This document shows positions 25,620-35,957 of a stretch of DNA of 64,000 nucleotides, one piece after another. The position numbers were made by a program, and so were the translations under genes. Below the pieces are notes generated by a model that worked only from the letters and a program-made list of their open reading frames with translations, was not told the origin of the DNA and ran no database searches. Within the stretch, counting starts at the first letter, position 1. Each line of letters begins with the position of its first letter. The DNA lies in contig NZ_JACVAM010000002.1 of the NCBI RefSeq assembly GCF_014851865.1, positions 806,001 to 870,000 of the forward strand. Direction: 5' to 3'. This DNA is from Pseudomonas sp. PDM16 (GTDB lineage: Bacteria; Pseudomonadota; Gammaproteobacteria; Pseudomonadales; Pseudomonadaceae).

Positions 25620-27179
25620 GTGACCGAACAACGCTACCTGCTGGCCATCGACAACGGCACCCAAAGCGTACGCGCGCTGCTCTTCGACCTGGCCGGCAAC
25701 CTGGTCGGCAAGGGCAAGGTGGAGCTCGAACCCTACTATTCCGAGCACCCCGGCTGGGCCGAGCAGGACCCGGAGTACTACTGGGCCAGCCTGGGCGAGG
25801 CCTGCCGCCGGCTGTGGGCCAGCGTCGAGATCGACAGAGGCCAGATCGCCGGTGTTTCGGTCACCACCCAGCGTGGCACCCTGATCAACGTGGACGAGGC
25901 CGGCAAGCCGCTGCGCCCGGCCATTCTCTGGCTGGACCAGCGTCGCGCCGAGGTGGAAGGCAGTATCACCGGGCCCTGGGGCTGGCTGTTCAAGCTGATT
26001 CGCGAAGAGGCGACGGTGGATTACTTCCGCGCCCAGGCCGAGGCCAGTTGGGTCGCCCAGCAGCAGCCGGACATCTGGGCTCGCACCCACAAGTTCCTGT
26101 TGCTCTCGGGCTTTCTCACCCACCGCCTGAGTGGCCGCTTCGTCGATTCTGTGGGCAGCTGCGTTGCCTACCTGCCGTTCGACTACAAGCGCCTGTGTTG
26201 GGCCAAGCCCAGCGACTGGAAGTGGCAGGCCATCCCGGTGCGTCCGGACATGCTGCCGGAGTTGGTTAAGCCGGGCGAGCGCATCGGCAGAATCACCGCC
26301 GAGGCCAGCGCCCACACCGGTATTCCTGAAGGACTGCCGTTGATCGCGGCGGCCTCGGACAAGGCCTGCGAGGTGATCGGCGCCGGTGGTGTGGATCCGA
26401 GCACGGCGTGCCTGTCCTATGGCACCACGGCGACCATCAACACCACCCGCGCCAAGTACCTGGAGACCATTCCGCTGATTCCGCCGTATCCGGCGGCGAT
26501 TCCCGATCACTTCAACACCGAGGTCATGATCTTCCGTGGCTTCTGGATGGTCAGCTGGTTCAAGGAACAGTTCGGCCATGCCGAGCGCCAGCGCGGCCTG
26601 GAGCTGGGCGTGGAGGCCGAGACCCTGTTCGACGAGTTGGTCAACAGCGTGCCGCCGGGCTCCATGGGCCTGACCCTGCAGCCGTTCTGGTCGCCGGGCA
26701 TCCGCGAGCCGGGGCTGGAAGCCAAGGGCTCGATCATCGGCTTCGGCGATGTGCATACCCGTGCGCACTTGTACCGGGCGATCCTCGAAGGCCTGGCCTA
26801 CGCCCTGCGCCAGGGCCGCGAGCGCATCGAGAAACGCTCCGGCACGCGCATCGAGCGCCTGCGCATTTCCGGTGGCGGCTCGCAGAGCGACGCGGCCATG
26901 CAGCTGACTGCCGACATCTTCAACCTGCCGGCCGAGCGCCCGCACCTGTACGAAACCTCCGGCCTGGGCGCGGCCATCGACTGCGCCGTCGGCCTCGGCC
27001 TGCACCCGGACTTCCCCACGGCCATCGCCGCCATGACCCGCGTCGGCAAGGTGTTCCAGCCCAACCCGCAGGCGGTGGCGGTCTACGAGCGGCTGTACCG
27101 CGAGGTCTACCTGCGCATGTACAAACAGCTCAAGCCGCTGTACGGCAGCATTCGCGAGATCACCGGGTATCCCGCTTAG
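25620..27179 (+). CDS. FGGY-family carbohydrate kinase
   Basis: 519 residues from a GTG. FGGY_N begins with [22 protein letters not shown], contains the substrate/catalytic loop [12 protein letters not shown], and FGGY_C has the ATP-binding [23 protein letters not shown]. The family includes glycerol, xylulose and ribulose kinases; the combination with a GlpD-like protein points to glycerol or a related polyol, but specificity cannot be read off. GTG at 25620 is used because [10 protein letters not shown] begins the domain directly and the longer frame would overlap the GlpD-like gene heavily. It starts 17 bp after that gene and is third in the operon. Confidence 0.87.
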   Translation: MTEQRYLLAIDNGTQSVRALLFDLAGNLVGKGKVELEPYYSEHPGWAEQDPEYYWASLGEACRRLWASVEIDRGQIAGVSVTTQRGTLINVDEAGKPLRPAILWLDQRRAEVEGSITGPWGWLFKLIREEATVDYFRAQAEASWVAQQQPDIWARTHKFLLLSGFLTHRLSGRFVDSVGSCVAYLPFDYKRLCWAKPSDWKWQAIPVRPDMLPELVKPGERIGRITAEASAHTGIPEGLPLIAAASDKACEVIGAGGVDPSTACLSYGTTATINTTRAKYLETIPLIPPYPAAIPDHFNTEVMIFRGFWMVSWFKEQFGHAERQRGLELGVEAETLFDELVNSVPPGSMGLTLQPFWSPGIREPGLEAKGSIIGFGDVHTRAHLYRAILEGLAYALRQGRERIEKRSGTRIERLRISGGGSQSDAAMQLTADIFNLPAERPHLYETSGLGAAIDCAVGLGLHPDFPTAIAAMTRVGKVFQPNPQAVAVYERLYREVYLRMYKQLKPLYGSIREITGYPA

Positions 27180-27242
27180 TCATTGCCTACTCGCCGTGCG
27201 GCGATGGAAACTGCCGCGGCATGGCTGACGACAGGGATGTGC

Positions 27243-27575
27243 ATGAAGATCGTATGGGGATTGGTAATCGGGATTTCGATCCTGCATTACGCGGTGATGG
27301 GGTATGCGGGCGACTACCCCTCGCGTGAGGCGGAGAGCCTGATGAGCTGGGCCTTTGCCCTGATGCTGGCCTACTGGTGTCTGGCGGACGCCAAGCGGCA
27401 CGGCTATCACCGCCCCTACGAGTTCGGCGCCTTTCTGTTCTTCCTCTGGCCGGTGGTTCTGCCGGCCTATCTGCTGCACACCCGTGGCTGGCGTGGCCTG
27501 CTGCTCTGTGCTGGGCTATTCATGCTGTCCCTCTTGCCCTGGCTGAGCGGGGTTGCGGCGTACTACGCATACTGA
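27243..27575 (+). CDS. Small integral membrane protein, about 110 aa
   Basis: Three hydrophobic helices are visible: IVWGLVIGISILHYAVM, SLMSWAFALMLAYWCLA and FGAFLFFLWPVVLPAYLL, with a fourth near the C-terminus (LLLCAGLFMLSLLPWLSGVAA). A polar loop DAKRHGYHRPYEFG separates helices two and three; this YEFG motif recurs in small uncharacterised proteobacterial membrane proteins as I recall. The start could also be the ATG two codons upstream; the AGGGATGT run serves either. It lies between the kinase and the lipid kinase on the same strand. Confidence 0.7.
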   Translation: MKIVWGLVIGISILHYAVMGYAGDYPSREAESLMSWAFALMLAYWCLADAKRHGYHRPYEFGAFLFFLWPVVLPAYLLHTRGWRGLLLCAGLFMLSLLPWLSGVAAYYAY

Positions 27576-27647
27576 AAACCGTTGGTTTTTGTCGAAGGCA
27601 CTTCATTCATCGGTGGTGGTCTGCTGTATTCGAGCAAGGGAGGGACT

Positions 27648-28550
27648 ATGGCTACAGAGCGCAAAGCACTGCTGATCCTGCATGGCAAGCAGGCGCAGAA
27701 TGAGGAAGTACGGGCCGCCGTGATGGCGCTACGCGAAAACGGCTGGCAGCTGGCTGTGCGCCTGACCTGGGAAGGCGGCGATGCCGCCCGACTGGTGGAT
27801 GAGGCGCTGGCCGCCGGCTACCCGACGCTGATCGCCGGCGGCGGCGATGGCACCCTGCGCGAGGTCGCCGAGGTCATGGCACTGGCCGGTAGCGATGCTT
27901 CCCTGGCATTGCTGCCATTGGGCACTGCCAACGATTTCGCCCGCGCCGCCGGCATCCCGCTGGCACCGGTGGAGGCCCTGTCTCTCTTGGAGTTCGAGCC
28001 GCGCCCGATCGACCTGGGGGAAGTGGACGGCCAGTTGTTCCTCAACATGGCCACCGGTGGTTTTGGTTCCAAGGTCACCGCCAACACATCCGAAGAGTTG
28101 AAGAAGCTGCTGGGCGGTGCCGCGTATTTCCTCACCGGTCTGACCCGCTTCTCCGAAGTCCATGCCGCATTCGGTCGCTTCAAGGGACCGGACTTCGCCT
28201 GGGAGGGCGACTTCCTCGCCTTGGGTATCGGCAACGGCCGCCAGGCAGGGGGTGGTCACGCCCTCTGCCCGCAGGCGCGTATCGATGATGGCCTGCTAGA
28301 CATCTGCATCGTGCCGGCGCCACAGGACATGGTCGGTACCCTGGGCACTCTGCTGTCCGGCGGTGTGCTCGGGGTGGAGTCGGTGTCGGTCAGCGCGCGC
28401 CTGCCCTGGCTGGAGGTGGAGGCACCAGAAGGGCTGGATATCAACCTGGATGGCGAGCCCATGGAAGGCCAGCGTCTGCGCTTCTCCGCGCGCTCCGGCG
28501 CACTGCGCCTGCACTTGCCGGATATCTCTCCGCTGCTGCAGGACAGTTAG
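27648..28550 (+). CDS. yegS: YegS-type lipid kinase (diacylglycerol kinase catalytic domain)
   Basis: 300 residues. The catalytic signature is LIAGGGDGTLREVAEVMAL, followed by LALLPLGTANDFARAAGIP, the nucleotide-binding signature of the DAGK_cat family. The C-terminal beta domain ends in LDINLDGEPMEG, standard for YegS. The enzyme phosphorylates a membrane lipid such as phosphatidylglycerol in E. coli. The ATG at 27648 follows a strong AGGGAGGG run and begins the conserved ALLILHGKQA. The stop codon overlaps that of the convergent regulator gene (TTAG at 28547-28550), with no terminator between. Confidence 0.92.
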   Translation: MATERKALLILHGKQAQNEEVRAAVMALRENGWQLAVRLTWEGGDAARLVDEALAAGYPTLIAGGGDGTLREVAEVMALAGSDASLALLPLGTANDFARAAGIPLAPVEALSLLEFEPRPIDLGEVDGQLFLNMATGGFGSKVTANTSEELKKLLGGAAYFLTGLTRFSEVHAAFGRFKGPDFAWEGDFLALGIGNGRQAGGGHALCPQARIDDGLLDICIVPAPQDMVGTLGTLLSGGVLGVESVSVSARLPWLEVEAPEGLDINLDGEPMEGQRLRFSARSGALRLHLPDISPLLQDS

Positions 28551-29191
28551 TCGTCGGCGTGGATGATGCCCTCGCGCAGGGCATACAGCACCAGCCCCGG
28601 CACGTCGTGGATGTCCAGGCGCTTCATGATCTGTGCGCGATGCGCCTCCACCGTCTTCACGCTGAGGCTGAGGCCTTCGGCGATGGCGCGGGTCGAGGTG
28701 CCACGTGTGACCAGGCGCAGGATCTCCACTTGGCGCTGTGTCAGGCTGTGATCGGTCGTTAACTGTTCGTTGGACAGCGCCTGTTCGATTACCGGTTGGG
28801 CAATGGCCGAGCTCAGGTAGCGTTCGCCGCGGCCGATGGCGCAGAGCGCCAGGTGCAACTCGGCCATGGCTGCATCCTTCAGCAGGTAGCCATGGGCGCC
28901 GCGTCGCAGGGCGTCGAGCACCACACCGGCTTCGCTGTGCATGGAGAGCATCAGTACCTTGCTGGCCGGAGCGACCTCGGCCAACGGCTTGATAGCTTCC
29001 AGGCCGCTGACGTCCTTCATGGAAATGTCGAGCAGGATGATGTCCGGCTTCAGTTCGCGGGCCTGTTCGACCACCTGCTGGCCGTCCTCGGCCTCGCCGA
29101 CGATCTCGAAGCCGGGCAATTCATCCACCATCGCTCGCACACCGATTCGGATCAGTGCGTGGTCATCCGCGAGGAGGACGCGGCAGCTCAT
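28547..29191 (-). CDS. LuxR/NarL-family response regulator
   Basis: 214 residues. The receiver domain has VLLADDHALIR (acidic pair) and the phosphorylation site Asp in DIILLDISMKD, with Lys in YLLKDA. The C-terminal LuxR helix-turn-helix is LTQRQVEILRLVTRGTSTRAIAEGLSLSVKTVEAHRAQIMKRL. It starts 189 bp after cheB on the same strand, so it could be the transcriptional output arm of the chemosensory operon, or an orphan regulator; there is no NarX-type sensor kinase here. The upstream longer frame lacks a plausible start. Confidence 0.9.
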   Translation of the reverse strand: MSCRVLLADDHALIRIGVRAMVDELPGFEIVGEAEDGQQVVEQARELKPDIILLDISMKDVSGLEAIKPLAEVAPASKVLMLSMHSEAGVVLDALRRGAHGYLLKDAAMAELHLALCAIGRGERYLSSAIAQPVIEQALSNEQLTTDHSLTQRQVEILRLVTRGTSTRAIAEGLSLSVKTVEAHRAQIMKRLDIHDVPGLVLYALREGIIHADD

Positions 29192-29380
29192 GGCCGCGTC
29201 CCAAGGCCTGCTCTGCAGCAGGCTGCGCAAGGCGCAACAAGGGAAAGCATCGTCCGGTTCCCTCCCGTTCTGCCCCGTGTCCGACAGGGCGTCGACCACA
29301 GGTCGACGTCGGGGCTAGGTGGTTTCACTCTAGCTAAGGATTCGTCCGAGTGGTCAAGGTTCTGCCGAAAGGACCTACGG

Positions 29381-30454
29381 TCATGTCCTTCCATACTGGA
29401 CGATCAGCGCCGGCAGGTTCTGCAGCGCTTCGCTGCTCTGCGCTGCGCCCAGGCGGAGAGCCTCCTTGGGCATGCCGAAGACCACGCAACTGGCCTCGTC
29501 CTGGGCCACGGTGCGGGCGCCGGCTTCGCGCATGGCCAGCAGGCCGCGGGCGCCGTCGTCGCCCATGCCGGTCATGATCACACCCAGGGCGTTGGGCCCG
29601 GCGTGGCGGGCGACGGAGCGGAATAGCACGTCCACCGAGGGTTTGTGCCGATTTACTGGTGGCCCGTCCAGCACCTCGACGAAGTACTGCGCGCCGCTGC
29701 GTTTGAGTTGCATATGGCGGCCGCCTGGCGCTATCAGGGCCAGGCCGATACGTACCCGGTCCATGTGCTTGGCCTCGCGCACCTCGATGCGACAGAGGCC
29801 GTCGAGACGCTGGGCGAAGGCCGCGGTGAATTTCTCCGGCATGTGCTGGACGATGACGATGCCCGGGCAGTCCACCGGTAACTGGCGCAGCAGTACTTCA
29901 AGAGCCTGGGTACCTCCGGTGGATGTACCAAGGGCGACCACCCGGTCGGTGGTGGCGAAGCCGACGCTGCCGCCGCGTTCTGCCTTGGCTGTTCCTGCCG
30001 CTGGGGCTGGAGTGGTGGCGCTGGTCGGTGCTGCCGAGGCACGTGGCATGGCGTGCGGTTGGCTACGGGCGGCGGTTTCGATCTGCTTGATCAGGTCGCC
30101 GGAGATCTGTTGCAGGCTGTCCTTCAGGCCCAGGCGGGCCTTGGTGAACACACCGACCGCGCCAGCGGCCAGCGCCTCTAGGGTGATGTTGGCACCGGCC
30201 TCGGTGAGGGTGGAGCAGATGATCGCGGGGGTCGGGCGCTCGGCCATGATCTTGCGCAGGAAGGTGATGCCGTCCATGCGTGGCATTTCCACATCCAGTA
30301 CCAGAACGTCGGGCCAATCCCTGTTCATCTTTTCCAGGGCGAACAGCGGGTCGGCGGCCTGGCCACTCACGCGCATGCCGGGGTGGCCGTCGATGCAGGC
30401 GGTGAGCACCTGACGGACCAGGGCCGAGTCGTCGACGATGAAAACCTTGATCAT
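29381..30454 (-). CDS. cheB: Chemotaxis response regulator methylesterase CheB
   Basis: 357 residues. The receiver domain ([13 protein letters not shown], phosphorylated Asp in [13 protein letters not shown]) is joined by an Ala/Thr/Pro-rich linker (about residues 145-172) to the CheB methylesterase domain with the catalytic triad segments [12 protein letters not shown] (Ser), VQHMPE (His) and [11 protein letters not shown] (Asp). CheB removes methyl groups from and deamidates MCP glutamates for adaptation. It starts 7 bp after cheR and is last of the tightly packed che genes. No cheD is present in the cluster. Confidence 0.95.
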   Translation of the reverse strand: MIKVFIVDDSALVRQVLTACIDGHPGMRVSGQAADPLFALEKMNRDWPDVLVLDVEMPRMDGITFLRKIMAERPTPAIICSTLTEAGANITLEALAAGAVGVFTKARLGLKDSLQQISGDLIKQIETAARSQPHAMPRASAAPTSATTPAPAAGTAKAERGGSVGFATTDRVVALGTSTGGTQALEVLLRQLPVDCPGIVIVQHMPEKFTAAFAQRLDGLCRIEVREAKHMDRVRIGLALIAPGGRHMQLKRSGAQYFVEVLDGPPVNRHKPSVDVLFRSVARHAGPNALGVIMTGMGDDGARGLLAMREAGARTVAQDEASCVVFGMPKEALRLGAAQSSEALQNLPALIVQYGRT

Positions 30455-30461
30455 GGCAACC

Positions 30462-31271
30462 TCAGACTCGCTCGAACACAGAGGGGCGAACGTTGCGTAG
30501 CGGCAGTGGGAAGCCGTGCAGGCTCTCGGCATGGCCGATGAACAGCAGGCCGCCGGGACGCAGCCGCCCGACCAGGCGCTCGACGATGGCGCGCTTGTCC
30601 GGGTTGCTGAAATAGATCAGCACGTTGCGCAGGAAAATCACGTTGAAGGGGCCGACCTCCGGCGGCAGGTCGCGCATCAGGTTGAGCTCGGCAAAGGCCA
30701 CTCGGTGGCGCAGCGCCTGACCGATGCGGAAGCTGCCCTCATGGTCGCCGACTCCGCGCAGGCAGTGACGTTGCAGCCAGCCGGCAGGGAACTGGGCGGA
30801 CTGTTCCAGTGGGTAGATGGCCTGGCGCGCGCGTTCCAGCACACGCAGGCTGAGGTCGCTGGCGAAGATCGACCAGTGCGGGGTGCGGGCGTGTTCGGCC
30901 AGGGTCATGGCCATGCTGTAGGCCTCCTCGCCGGAAGAGCTGGCGGCGCTCCACAGGTGGATCGGGCCGCGCTGGCTGGCGACCCATTCGCCGAGGAAGT
31001 CGAAGTGTTTGGGCTCGCGGAAGAAGTAGGTCTCGTTGGTGGTCAGCAGGTCGATCACCAGCCGGCGCTCGCTCTGGTTGGCCGGCTGGCGCAGGAAGTT
31101 GACGTACTCGTAGAAATCACCCTGGTCCAGCTCGCGCAGGCGCGACATCAGGCGCCCGGCCACCAGCATGCGCTTGCTGTCGGCCATGTGGATGCCGGAC
31201 ACCTCCACCATCATCTGCTGCAGGTAGCGGAACTCGCCGTCGGACAGCTTGGGCAGGTGCCGATGGACCAT
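30462..31271 (-). CDS. cheR: Chemotaxis methyltransferase CheR
   Basis: 269 residues. The N-terminal CheR helical domain is followed by the SAM-dependent methyltransferase domain with [34 protein letters not shown] (SAM-binding), FASDLS, and [12 protein letters not shown], all typical of CheR. It methylates glutamates of chemoreceptors. The ATG shares one base with the cheW stop (TAATG) and the stop is 7 bp before cheB, so it is within the operon. No C-terminal TPR or pentapeptide-binding extension is seen, matching an MCP that lacks the pentapeptide tether. Confidence 0.95.
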   Translation of the reverse strand: MVHRHLPKLSDGEFRYLQQMMVEVSGIHMADSKRMLVAGRLMSRLRELDQGDFYEYVNFLRQPANQSERRLVIDLLTTNETYFFREPKHFDFLGEWVASQRGPIHLWSAASSSGEEAYSMAMTLAEHARTPHWSIFASDLSLRVLERARQAIYPLEQSAQFPAGWLQRHCLRGVGDHEGSFRIGQALRHRVAFAELNLMRDLPPEVGPFNVIFLRNVLIYFSNPDKRAIVERLVGRLRPGGLLFIGHAESLHGFPLPLRNVRPSVFERV

Positions 31272-31789
31272 TAGCCCGCCTGTTGCGCCAGGCTCAGCTG
31301 GCGGATGTCGTCCAGCGACAGCACCCGGCGCACGTCGACGATGATGGTGAAGCCCTGCTCGTCGCGGGCCATGCCGGCGATGAAGTCGGTACGGATACCG
31401 GTGCCGAACGGCGGTGCCTGCTCTACGTCGCGCGGGTCGATATCGAGCACGGCGTCCACCGCATCGACGACCAGGCCGATGCGCTGTGCCTGGCCATTGC
31501 CGTCCAGCTCCAGCTCGATGATGACGATGCAGGTGCGTTTGCCCGGCTCGGTCAGGTCGAGGCCGAAGCGTGCCGCCAGGTCGAGCACCGGCACCACATT
31601 GCCGCGCAGGTTGATCACGCCGTGGATGAAGGAGGGCATCATCGGTACGGCTGTGACCTGGCCGTATTCGATGATTTCCCGCACCAGTTCGATCGGCAGC
31701 GCGTAGCGCGCCTGGCGCACGCGAAAGGACAGGTGCTGGACGCTGTCGTCCAGTACCTCGTTGCTGCGGGTAGCGGTGATGGCGTTCAT
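31271..31789 (-). CDS. cheW: Chemotaxis coupling protein CheW
   Basis: 172 residues with one CheW domain: HLSFRVRQARYALPIELVREIIEYG at the start, FIHGVINLRGNVVPVLDL in the middle and IGLVVDAVDAVLDI towards the end. CheW bridges chemoreceptors and CheA. The ATG at 31789 (MNAITATRS) is preferred because it lies 10 bp downstream of the MCP stop; the longer frame would run into that gene. It is coupled to cheR at its 3' end. Confidence 0.95.
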   Translation of the reverse strand: MNAITATRSNEVLDDSVQHLSFRVRQARYALPIELVREIIEYGQVTAVPMMPSFIHGVINLRGNVVPVLDLAARFGLDLTEPGKRTCIVIIELELDGNGQAQRIGLVVDAVDAVLDIDPRDVEQAPPFGTGIRTDFIAGMARDEQGFTIIVDVRRVLSLDDIRQLSLAQQAG

Positions 31790-31799
31790 GCAACCCCCA

Positions 31800-33440
31800 T
31801 CAGTTGAAACTGACGAACTGGCCTTCGTCTGGCAGTGCCTGCTGCGGGCGACGCTCGGCTCGGCGCAGTTCACGCAGGTTGCTTGGCCGTGGTGGCTCGG
31901 CGCGGCGTTGTACGAAGCTGGCGGGCTGGTTGTCCAGGCGGAAGTAGCCGATCAGCTCCAGCAGCTGGCCGGCCTGGGCGTTCATCTCCTCGGCGGTGGC
32001 GGCCAGCTCCTCGGAGGCGGAAGCGTTCTGCTGGGTGATCTGGTTCATCTGGCCCATGGCAATGTTGATCTGCGCCGCGCCGCTGCTCTGCTCCTGGGAG
32101 GCGGCGGTGATTTCCTGGACCAGGTCCGAGGTCTTCTGGATGTTCGGTACGATCTCGTCGAGCAGGGCGCCGGCCTGTTCGGCCAGGTGCACGCTGCTGC
32201 CGGCCACGCCGCCAATCTCCTGGGCAGCGACCTGGCTGCGCTCGGCCAGCTTGCGTACCTCGGCGGCGACCACCGCGAAGCCCTTGCCGTGGTCGCCCGC
32301 GCGGGCGGCCTCGATGGCGGCGTTGAGCGCCAGCAGGTTGGTCTGGTAGGCGATGTCGTCGATGATGCCGATCTTGTCGGCGATCTGCTTCATCGCCTGG
32401 ACCATCTCGCGCACGGCGCTACCGCCTTGCACGGCGTCGTTGGCGGCCTTGCCGGCGATGCCGTCGGTAACCCGGGCGCTGTCAGTGTTCTGGGCGATGG
32501 AGGCGGACATCTGCTCGACCGAGGCGCTGGTCTCCTCGACGCTGGCGGCCTGTTCTGTGGCGGCCTGGCTCAGCGACTGCGAGGTTGCGCTGACTTCCTC
32601 GGAGGCTGAGGACAGCGAGTCGGCGGCGCTGCGTACATCGGCCATGACGCTGCGCAGACGCTCGGTCATGTGCTTCATCGAGGCCAGCAGGCGGCCTGTT
32701 TCATCGTGGCTGTCGGATTCGACCGTCACACTCAGATCACCTTCGGCCAGGCTGTCGGCCACGCCGACGGCTCGGTTCAGCGGACGGGTGATGGAGCGGG
32801 TAACCAATATGCCGATGGTGAAGCCCAGCCCGGCGGCGATCAGAATCAGCACGATCATCTGGGTGCGCGAGCCGGTGTAGATGTCGGTGATGCTGTCGTT
32901 GGCTTCCTTGGCGCGGGTCTTCTTCTGGCCTACCAGCTCGGCAATGGTGGCGTCGGCTGCATTGCCTTGGGCGCGAAGCTGCGGCATCAGTGCGGTGAAG
33001 GCGCTGTTCTGGGCCAGATCGGTGTTTTTGTTGGCTTCGAGCATCTGCAGCGCGGTTTTCTCATATTCACCGAGCTGGGCGTCGAGCGCTGCCAGTTTGG
33101 CCAGTGACTGCTCGCTGTCGAAGCTGGCGCGTGCCTTGTCCAGGTTCATGTGCAGTGCCTTGATCGCCTCGTGCACTTGCGCGGCCGTGCTCTCGCGTTC
33201 CGGCAGCGAGGTGGCCAGCAGGTTGCTGCGCAGGTGGCGGCCCATGTAGATGAGGTCCATGTTGGCGCTCATCATGCTGTCCAGCGCCTGCATCTCGCGG
33301 CTGTACATCTGGTCCGACAGTTCGTTGACCTTGGCCAGGTTGATGATGCCCAGGGCGCCGACCAGGGCGGTGAGGAGCACCACCAGGGTAAATCCGGCGA
33401 TCAGCCGTACGCCGATCTTCATGTTGCGGATGAATTGCAT
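31800..33440 (-). CDS. Methyl-accepting chemotaxis protein with 4HB-type sensor
   Basis: 546 residues in classical MCP topology: transmembrane helix 1 (about residues 12-33), a periplasmic helical sensor of the four-helix-bundle type (residues 35-185), transmembrane helix 2 ([19 protein letters not shown]), a HAMP segment ([20 protein letters not shown]) and the signalling domain with the hairpin tip [33 protein letters not shown]. The C-terminus (ending QFVSFN) has no xWxxF pentapeptide. It sits between cheA and cheW with 10-bp gaps on both sides and is the likely dedicated receptor of this system. The ligand is unknown. Confidence 0.93.
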   Translation of the reverse strand: MQFIRNMKIGVRLIAGFTLVVLLTALVGALGIINLAKVNELSDQMYSREMQALDSMMSANMDLIYMGRHLRSNLLATSLPERESTAAQVHEAIKALHMNLDKARASFDSEQSLAKLAALDAQLGEYEKTALQMLEANKNTDLAQNSAFTALMPQLRAQGNAADATIAELVGQKKTRAKEANDSITDIYTGSRTQMIVLILIAAGLGFTIGILVTRSITRPLNRAVGVADSLAEGDLSVTVESDSHDETGRLLASMKHMTERLRSVMADVRSAADSLSSASEEVSATSQSLSQAATEQAASVEETSASVEQMSASIAQNTDSARVTDGIAGKAANDAVQGGSAVREMVQAMKQIADKIGIIDDIAYQTNLLALNAAIEAARAGDHGKGFAVVAAEVRKLAERSQVAAQEIGGVAGSSVHLAEQAGALLDEIVPNIQKTSDLVQEITAASQEQSSGAAQINIAMGQMNQITQQNASASEELAATAEEMNAQAGQLLELIGYFRLDNQPASFVQRRAEPPRPSNLRELRRAERRPQQALPDEGQFVSFN

Positions 33441-33450
33441 GGTGGATCTC

Positions 33451-35652
33451 CTACGACCCCATCAGGTCGGGTCGCGGTTGGGGGGAACGGAATTCGCTTT
33501 CGATGTGCTGTTGCAGTTGGCGCAGCAGGCTGGCGATATCGAGGATCAGGGCGATCTGCCCGGAACCGAGGATGGTCGAGCCGCTGATGCCCTGCAGGTG
33601 CTGGAACAGCAGGCCGAGCGGCTTGATTACGGTCTGCAACTCACCGTGCAGGCGGTCGACGATCAGCCCGGCCTGTTGCCGGCCGAGGCTGACCACCAGG
33701 ATGTTGCGCCGGCCGTGGATGTGTGACGGCAGCTCGAAATGAGCGGCCAGGTCGATGCACGGCAGCGGCTTGCCGCGCAGGTTGAGGTAGCCGTAGCGGC
33801 CGTCGAGGGTGACGTCCAGCTCCAGACATTCGGTGACCAGTTCCAGTGGAATGACGAAGTGCTCGTCGCCGATGCCGACCAGGAAACCGTCGATGATTGC
33901 CAGGGTCAGCGGCAGGCGGATGCGGAAAGTGCAGCCCAGGCCTGGGCGGGACTCGATCTCGATGCTGCCGCGCAAGGCGTCGATGGCGCTGCGCACCACG
34001 TCCATACCGACCCCGCGGCCGGACAGGTCGGACACCGCATCGGCAGTGGAGAAGCCGGCGGCGAAGATCAGCATGTGGGTGTCCGCCTCGCTGAGGCTGG
34101 TCTGCGGATCGAGCAGGCCACGCTCGATGGCCTTCTCGCGGATGCGTTCCGTATTCAGGCCACGGCCGTCGTCCTCCACCTCGATCACGATCATGCCCGA
34201 GTCGTGGTAGGCATTGAGGCTCAGGCGGCCCTCGGCCGCTTTGCCGGCGGCCAGGCGCTGCTCGGCGGATTCGATGCCATGGTCGATGGCGTTGCGCACC
34301 AGGTGGGTGAGGGGGTCGGCCAGCTTGTCGATTACCGAGCGGTCCAGATCGGTGTCGGCGCCGTGGATGTCCAGGCGAATCTGCTTGCCGAGCTGCTGGC
34401 TGACGTCGCGTACCACCCGGTGGAAGCGGTTGAAGGTGTCGCCGATCTCGATCATGCGCAGCTTCAGCGCCGCCTCGCGGATGGCTTCGACGTGCTGGTT
34501 GACCGTCTGGCTGCTCTCGATGCAGTCGGTACTGCCTTGCAGCTGGGCCTGGAGTTGGGCGCCAGCGGCGCTGATCACCAGCTCGCCAACCAGGTTGATC
34601 AACTCGTCCAGCTTGTTGGCGGCGACGCGGATGTGGCTGCTCTCGCGGGGCGCCTTTTCGCGGGCTGACTGCTGCTTGGCCAGTGCGGCGTTGACTGCTT
34701 TGGGCGGTACCATGCCGGCCTCGACCAGTACCGAGCCGAGCGGCGACTTGAGCCCGTCCTGCGCATCGCCCTGCAGGCTCAGACCTTCGGCCAGTTCATG
34801 TTCGGTGAGCAGACCGCTGGCGATCAGGATGCGGCCGATACGCTCGTCGGTTTCCGGCAGGTCCTGGATCAGCTGGATGTAGTCGTCCAGCTCGCTGTCC
34901 GGCGGCAGGATGCGCAGGGTGCAGAAGTCGTGAATGAACTCGAAGACGTCCTCGATCTCGGCCTTGCTGGCCGAGCTACATAGGGCAATCTCCAGGCCCA
35001 GGTAACAGCTTTCCGGGTCCATCTCGGCCAGATCGGGCATCTGCTCGGCGAGGGTTTCCAGGTGCAGAATCTCGCCCAGTCGGCCCAGGTAGCGGACGAA
35101 GGAAGCGGGGTCGAAGCCGTTGCGCAGCAGATCCGGGTGAAAGCGCAGGGAGATGTGCCAGGCTCCCGCCGCATCGCAGGTAGTGCAGCGCTCCAGGCTG
35201 CCACGGCTTACACAATCGTCATCGATGTCCTGGGTGGCGATCAGCCGTGGGGCCCCGGTCTGTTCGGCGAGGGCATCGAGTAACTGGCCCTGGTGGGCTT
35301 CGTCCACTGGCAGCTCGCCGCTGTCGGGGTCGATCAGCTCGAGCATCGAGCTGATTTCGTCGAGGCAGCGCAACATCAGCGATACCAGTGGTGGACTTAG
35401 CTGACGTTGGCCGTCGCGTACCGCCATCAGCAGATTTTCCAGGTGGTGGGTGAAGTTCACCAGCGGGGTGAGGGTGAATAGCCCGGCAGAGCCCTTGAGC
35501 GTGTGCATGGCGCGGAACAGGCCGTTGATGGCCTGCTGGTCGTCCGGTGCCTGGTCCAGCACCAGCAGGTATTCCTCGGCTTGCTTGGCCAGGTCGCGGC
35601 CTTCCTCGATGAAGCCGCGCAGCAGTTGGCTCCACTGATCCTCATCGAACAT
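33451..35652 (-). CDS. cheA: Chemotaxis histidine kinase CheA with tandem MshEN-like motifs
   Basis: 733 residues. The P1 Hpt domain has the phosphorylated His-50 in [10 protein letters not shown]; a P2-like region spans about residues 160-260; then come two 24-residue repeats (271-294 and 304-327), the dimerisation helices ([22 protein letters not shown]), the HATPase domain (N box [30 protein letters not shown]) and the C-terminal CheW-like P5. Each repeat fits the R/x-L-G-x2-L-x3-G-x6-L-x3-L-x2-Q pattern of MshEN, the cyclic-di-GMP-binding domain of MshE and type II secretion ATPases. Overlaps the STAS gene by 11 bp. Confidence 0.94.
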   Translation of the reverse strand: MFDEDQWSQLLRGFIEEGRDLAKQAEEYLLVLDQAPDDQQAINGLFRAMHTLKGSAGLFTLTPLVNFTHHLENLLMAVRDGQRQLSPPLVSLMLRCLDEISSMLELIDPDSGELPVDEAHQGQLLDALAEQTGAPRLIATQDIDDDCVSRGSLERCTTCDAAGAWHISLRFHPDLLRNGFDPASFVRYLGRLGEILHLETLAEQMPDLAEMDPESCYLGLEIALCSSASKAEIEDVFEFIHDFCTLRILPPDSELDDYIQLIQDLPETDERIGRILIASGLLTEHELAEGLSLQGDAQDGLKSPLGSVLVEAGMVPPKAVNAALAKQQSAREKAPRESSHIRVAANKLDELINLVGELVISAAGAQLQAQLQGSTDCIESSQTVNQHVEAIREAALKLRMIEIGDTFNRFHRVVRDVSQQLGKQIRLDIHGADTDLDRSVIDKLADPLTHLVRNAIDHGIESAEQRLAAGKAAEGRLSLNAYHDSGMIVIEVEDDGRGLNTERIREKAIERGLLDPQTSLSEADTHMLIFAAGFSTADAVSDLSGRGVGMDVVRSAIDALRGSIEIESRPGLGCTFRIRLPLTLAIIDGFLVGIGDEHFVIPLELVTECLELDVTLDGRYGYLNLRGKPLPCIDLAAHFELPSHIHGRRNILVVSLGRQQAGLIVDRLHGELQTVIKPLGLLFQHLQGISGSTILGSGQIALILDIASLLRQLQQHIESEFRSPQPRPDLMGS

Positions 35653-35956
35653 GGTCTTCTCCCGTAGGCAGGAGGTCGTTCAGGTGCAGCAGGACTAGCA
35701 GTTCACGCACCGGCTCGGCAGGCTCTGCCAGGCGCAGGTCGCCACCTGCCGCGCGCAGATGCCGATGTGCCGCCAGGAGCAGCTGCGCGCCGGCGCTGTC
35801 GAGTTCCTCTAGCGCTGTCAGCTCCAGTTGCCAGGTTTCATCGCGCCCGCCTGCGAAGGCAGCGAGCAGTGCATCGCGTACCTCGGCCACTTCGTAGATG
35901 GTCAGGCTGCCGCCAAGGCGCAGGCGGGCAGGGGCGGGCTGGCTCAGGTCAAACAT
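35642..35956 (-). CDS. STAS-domain protein (anti-sigma factor antagonist-like)
   Basis: 104 residues forming one STAS domain: LRLGGSLTIYEVAEVRDALLAAF, WQLELTALEELDSAGAQLLLAAHRHL, with the Ser of LDSAG at the position that is phosphorylated in SpoIIAA-type proteins. STAS proteins regulate partners by binding, often controlled by phosphorylation. Here the gene lies between cheY and cheA, starts 1 bp after cheY and overlaps cheA, so it is a genuine part of the signalling system. Similar cheY-STAS-cheA orders occur in chemosensory clusters of Vibrio and Shewanella as I recall. Its partner is unknown. Confidence 0.9.
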   Translation of the reverse strand: MFDLSQPAPARLRLGGSLTIYEVAEVRDALLAAFAGGRDETWQLELTALEELDSAGAQLLLAAHRHLRAAGGDLRLAEPAEPVRELLVLLHLNDLLPTGEDHVR

Positions 35957-35957
35957 T

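Noticed and set aside
29371..29391. Terminator between cheB and the LuxR-type gene
   Set aside because: The hairpin AAGGAC...GTCCTT overlaps the cheB stop, has a ten-base loop and only a short T-run; not convincing.
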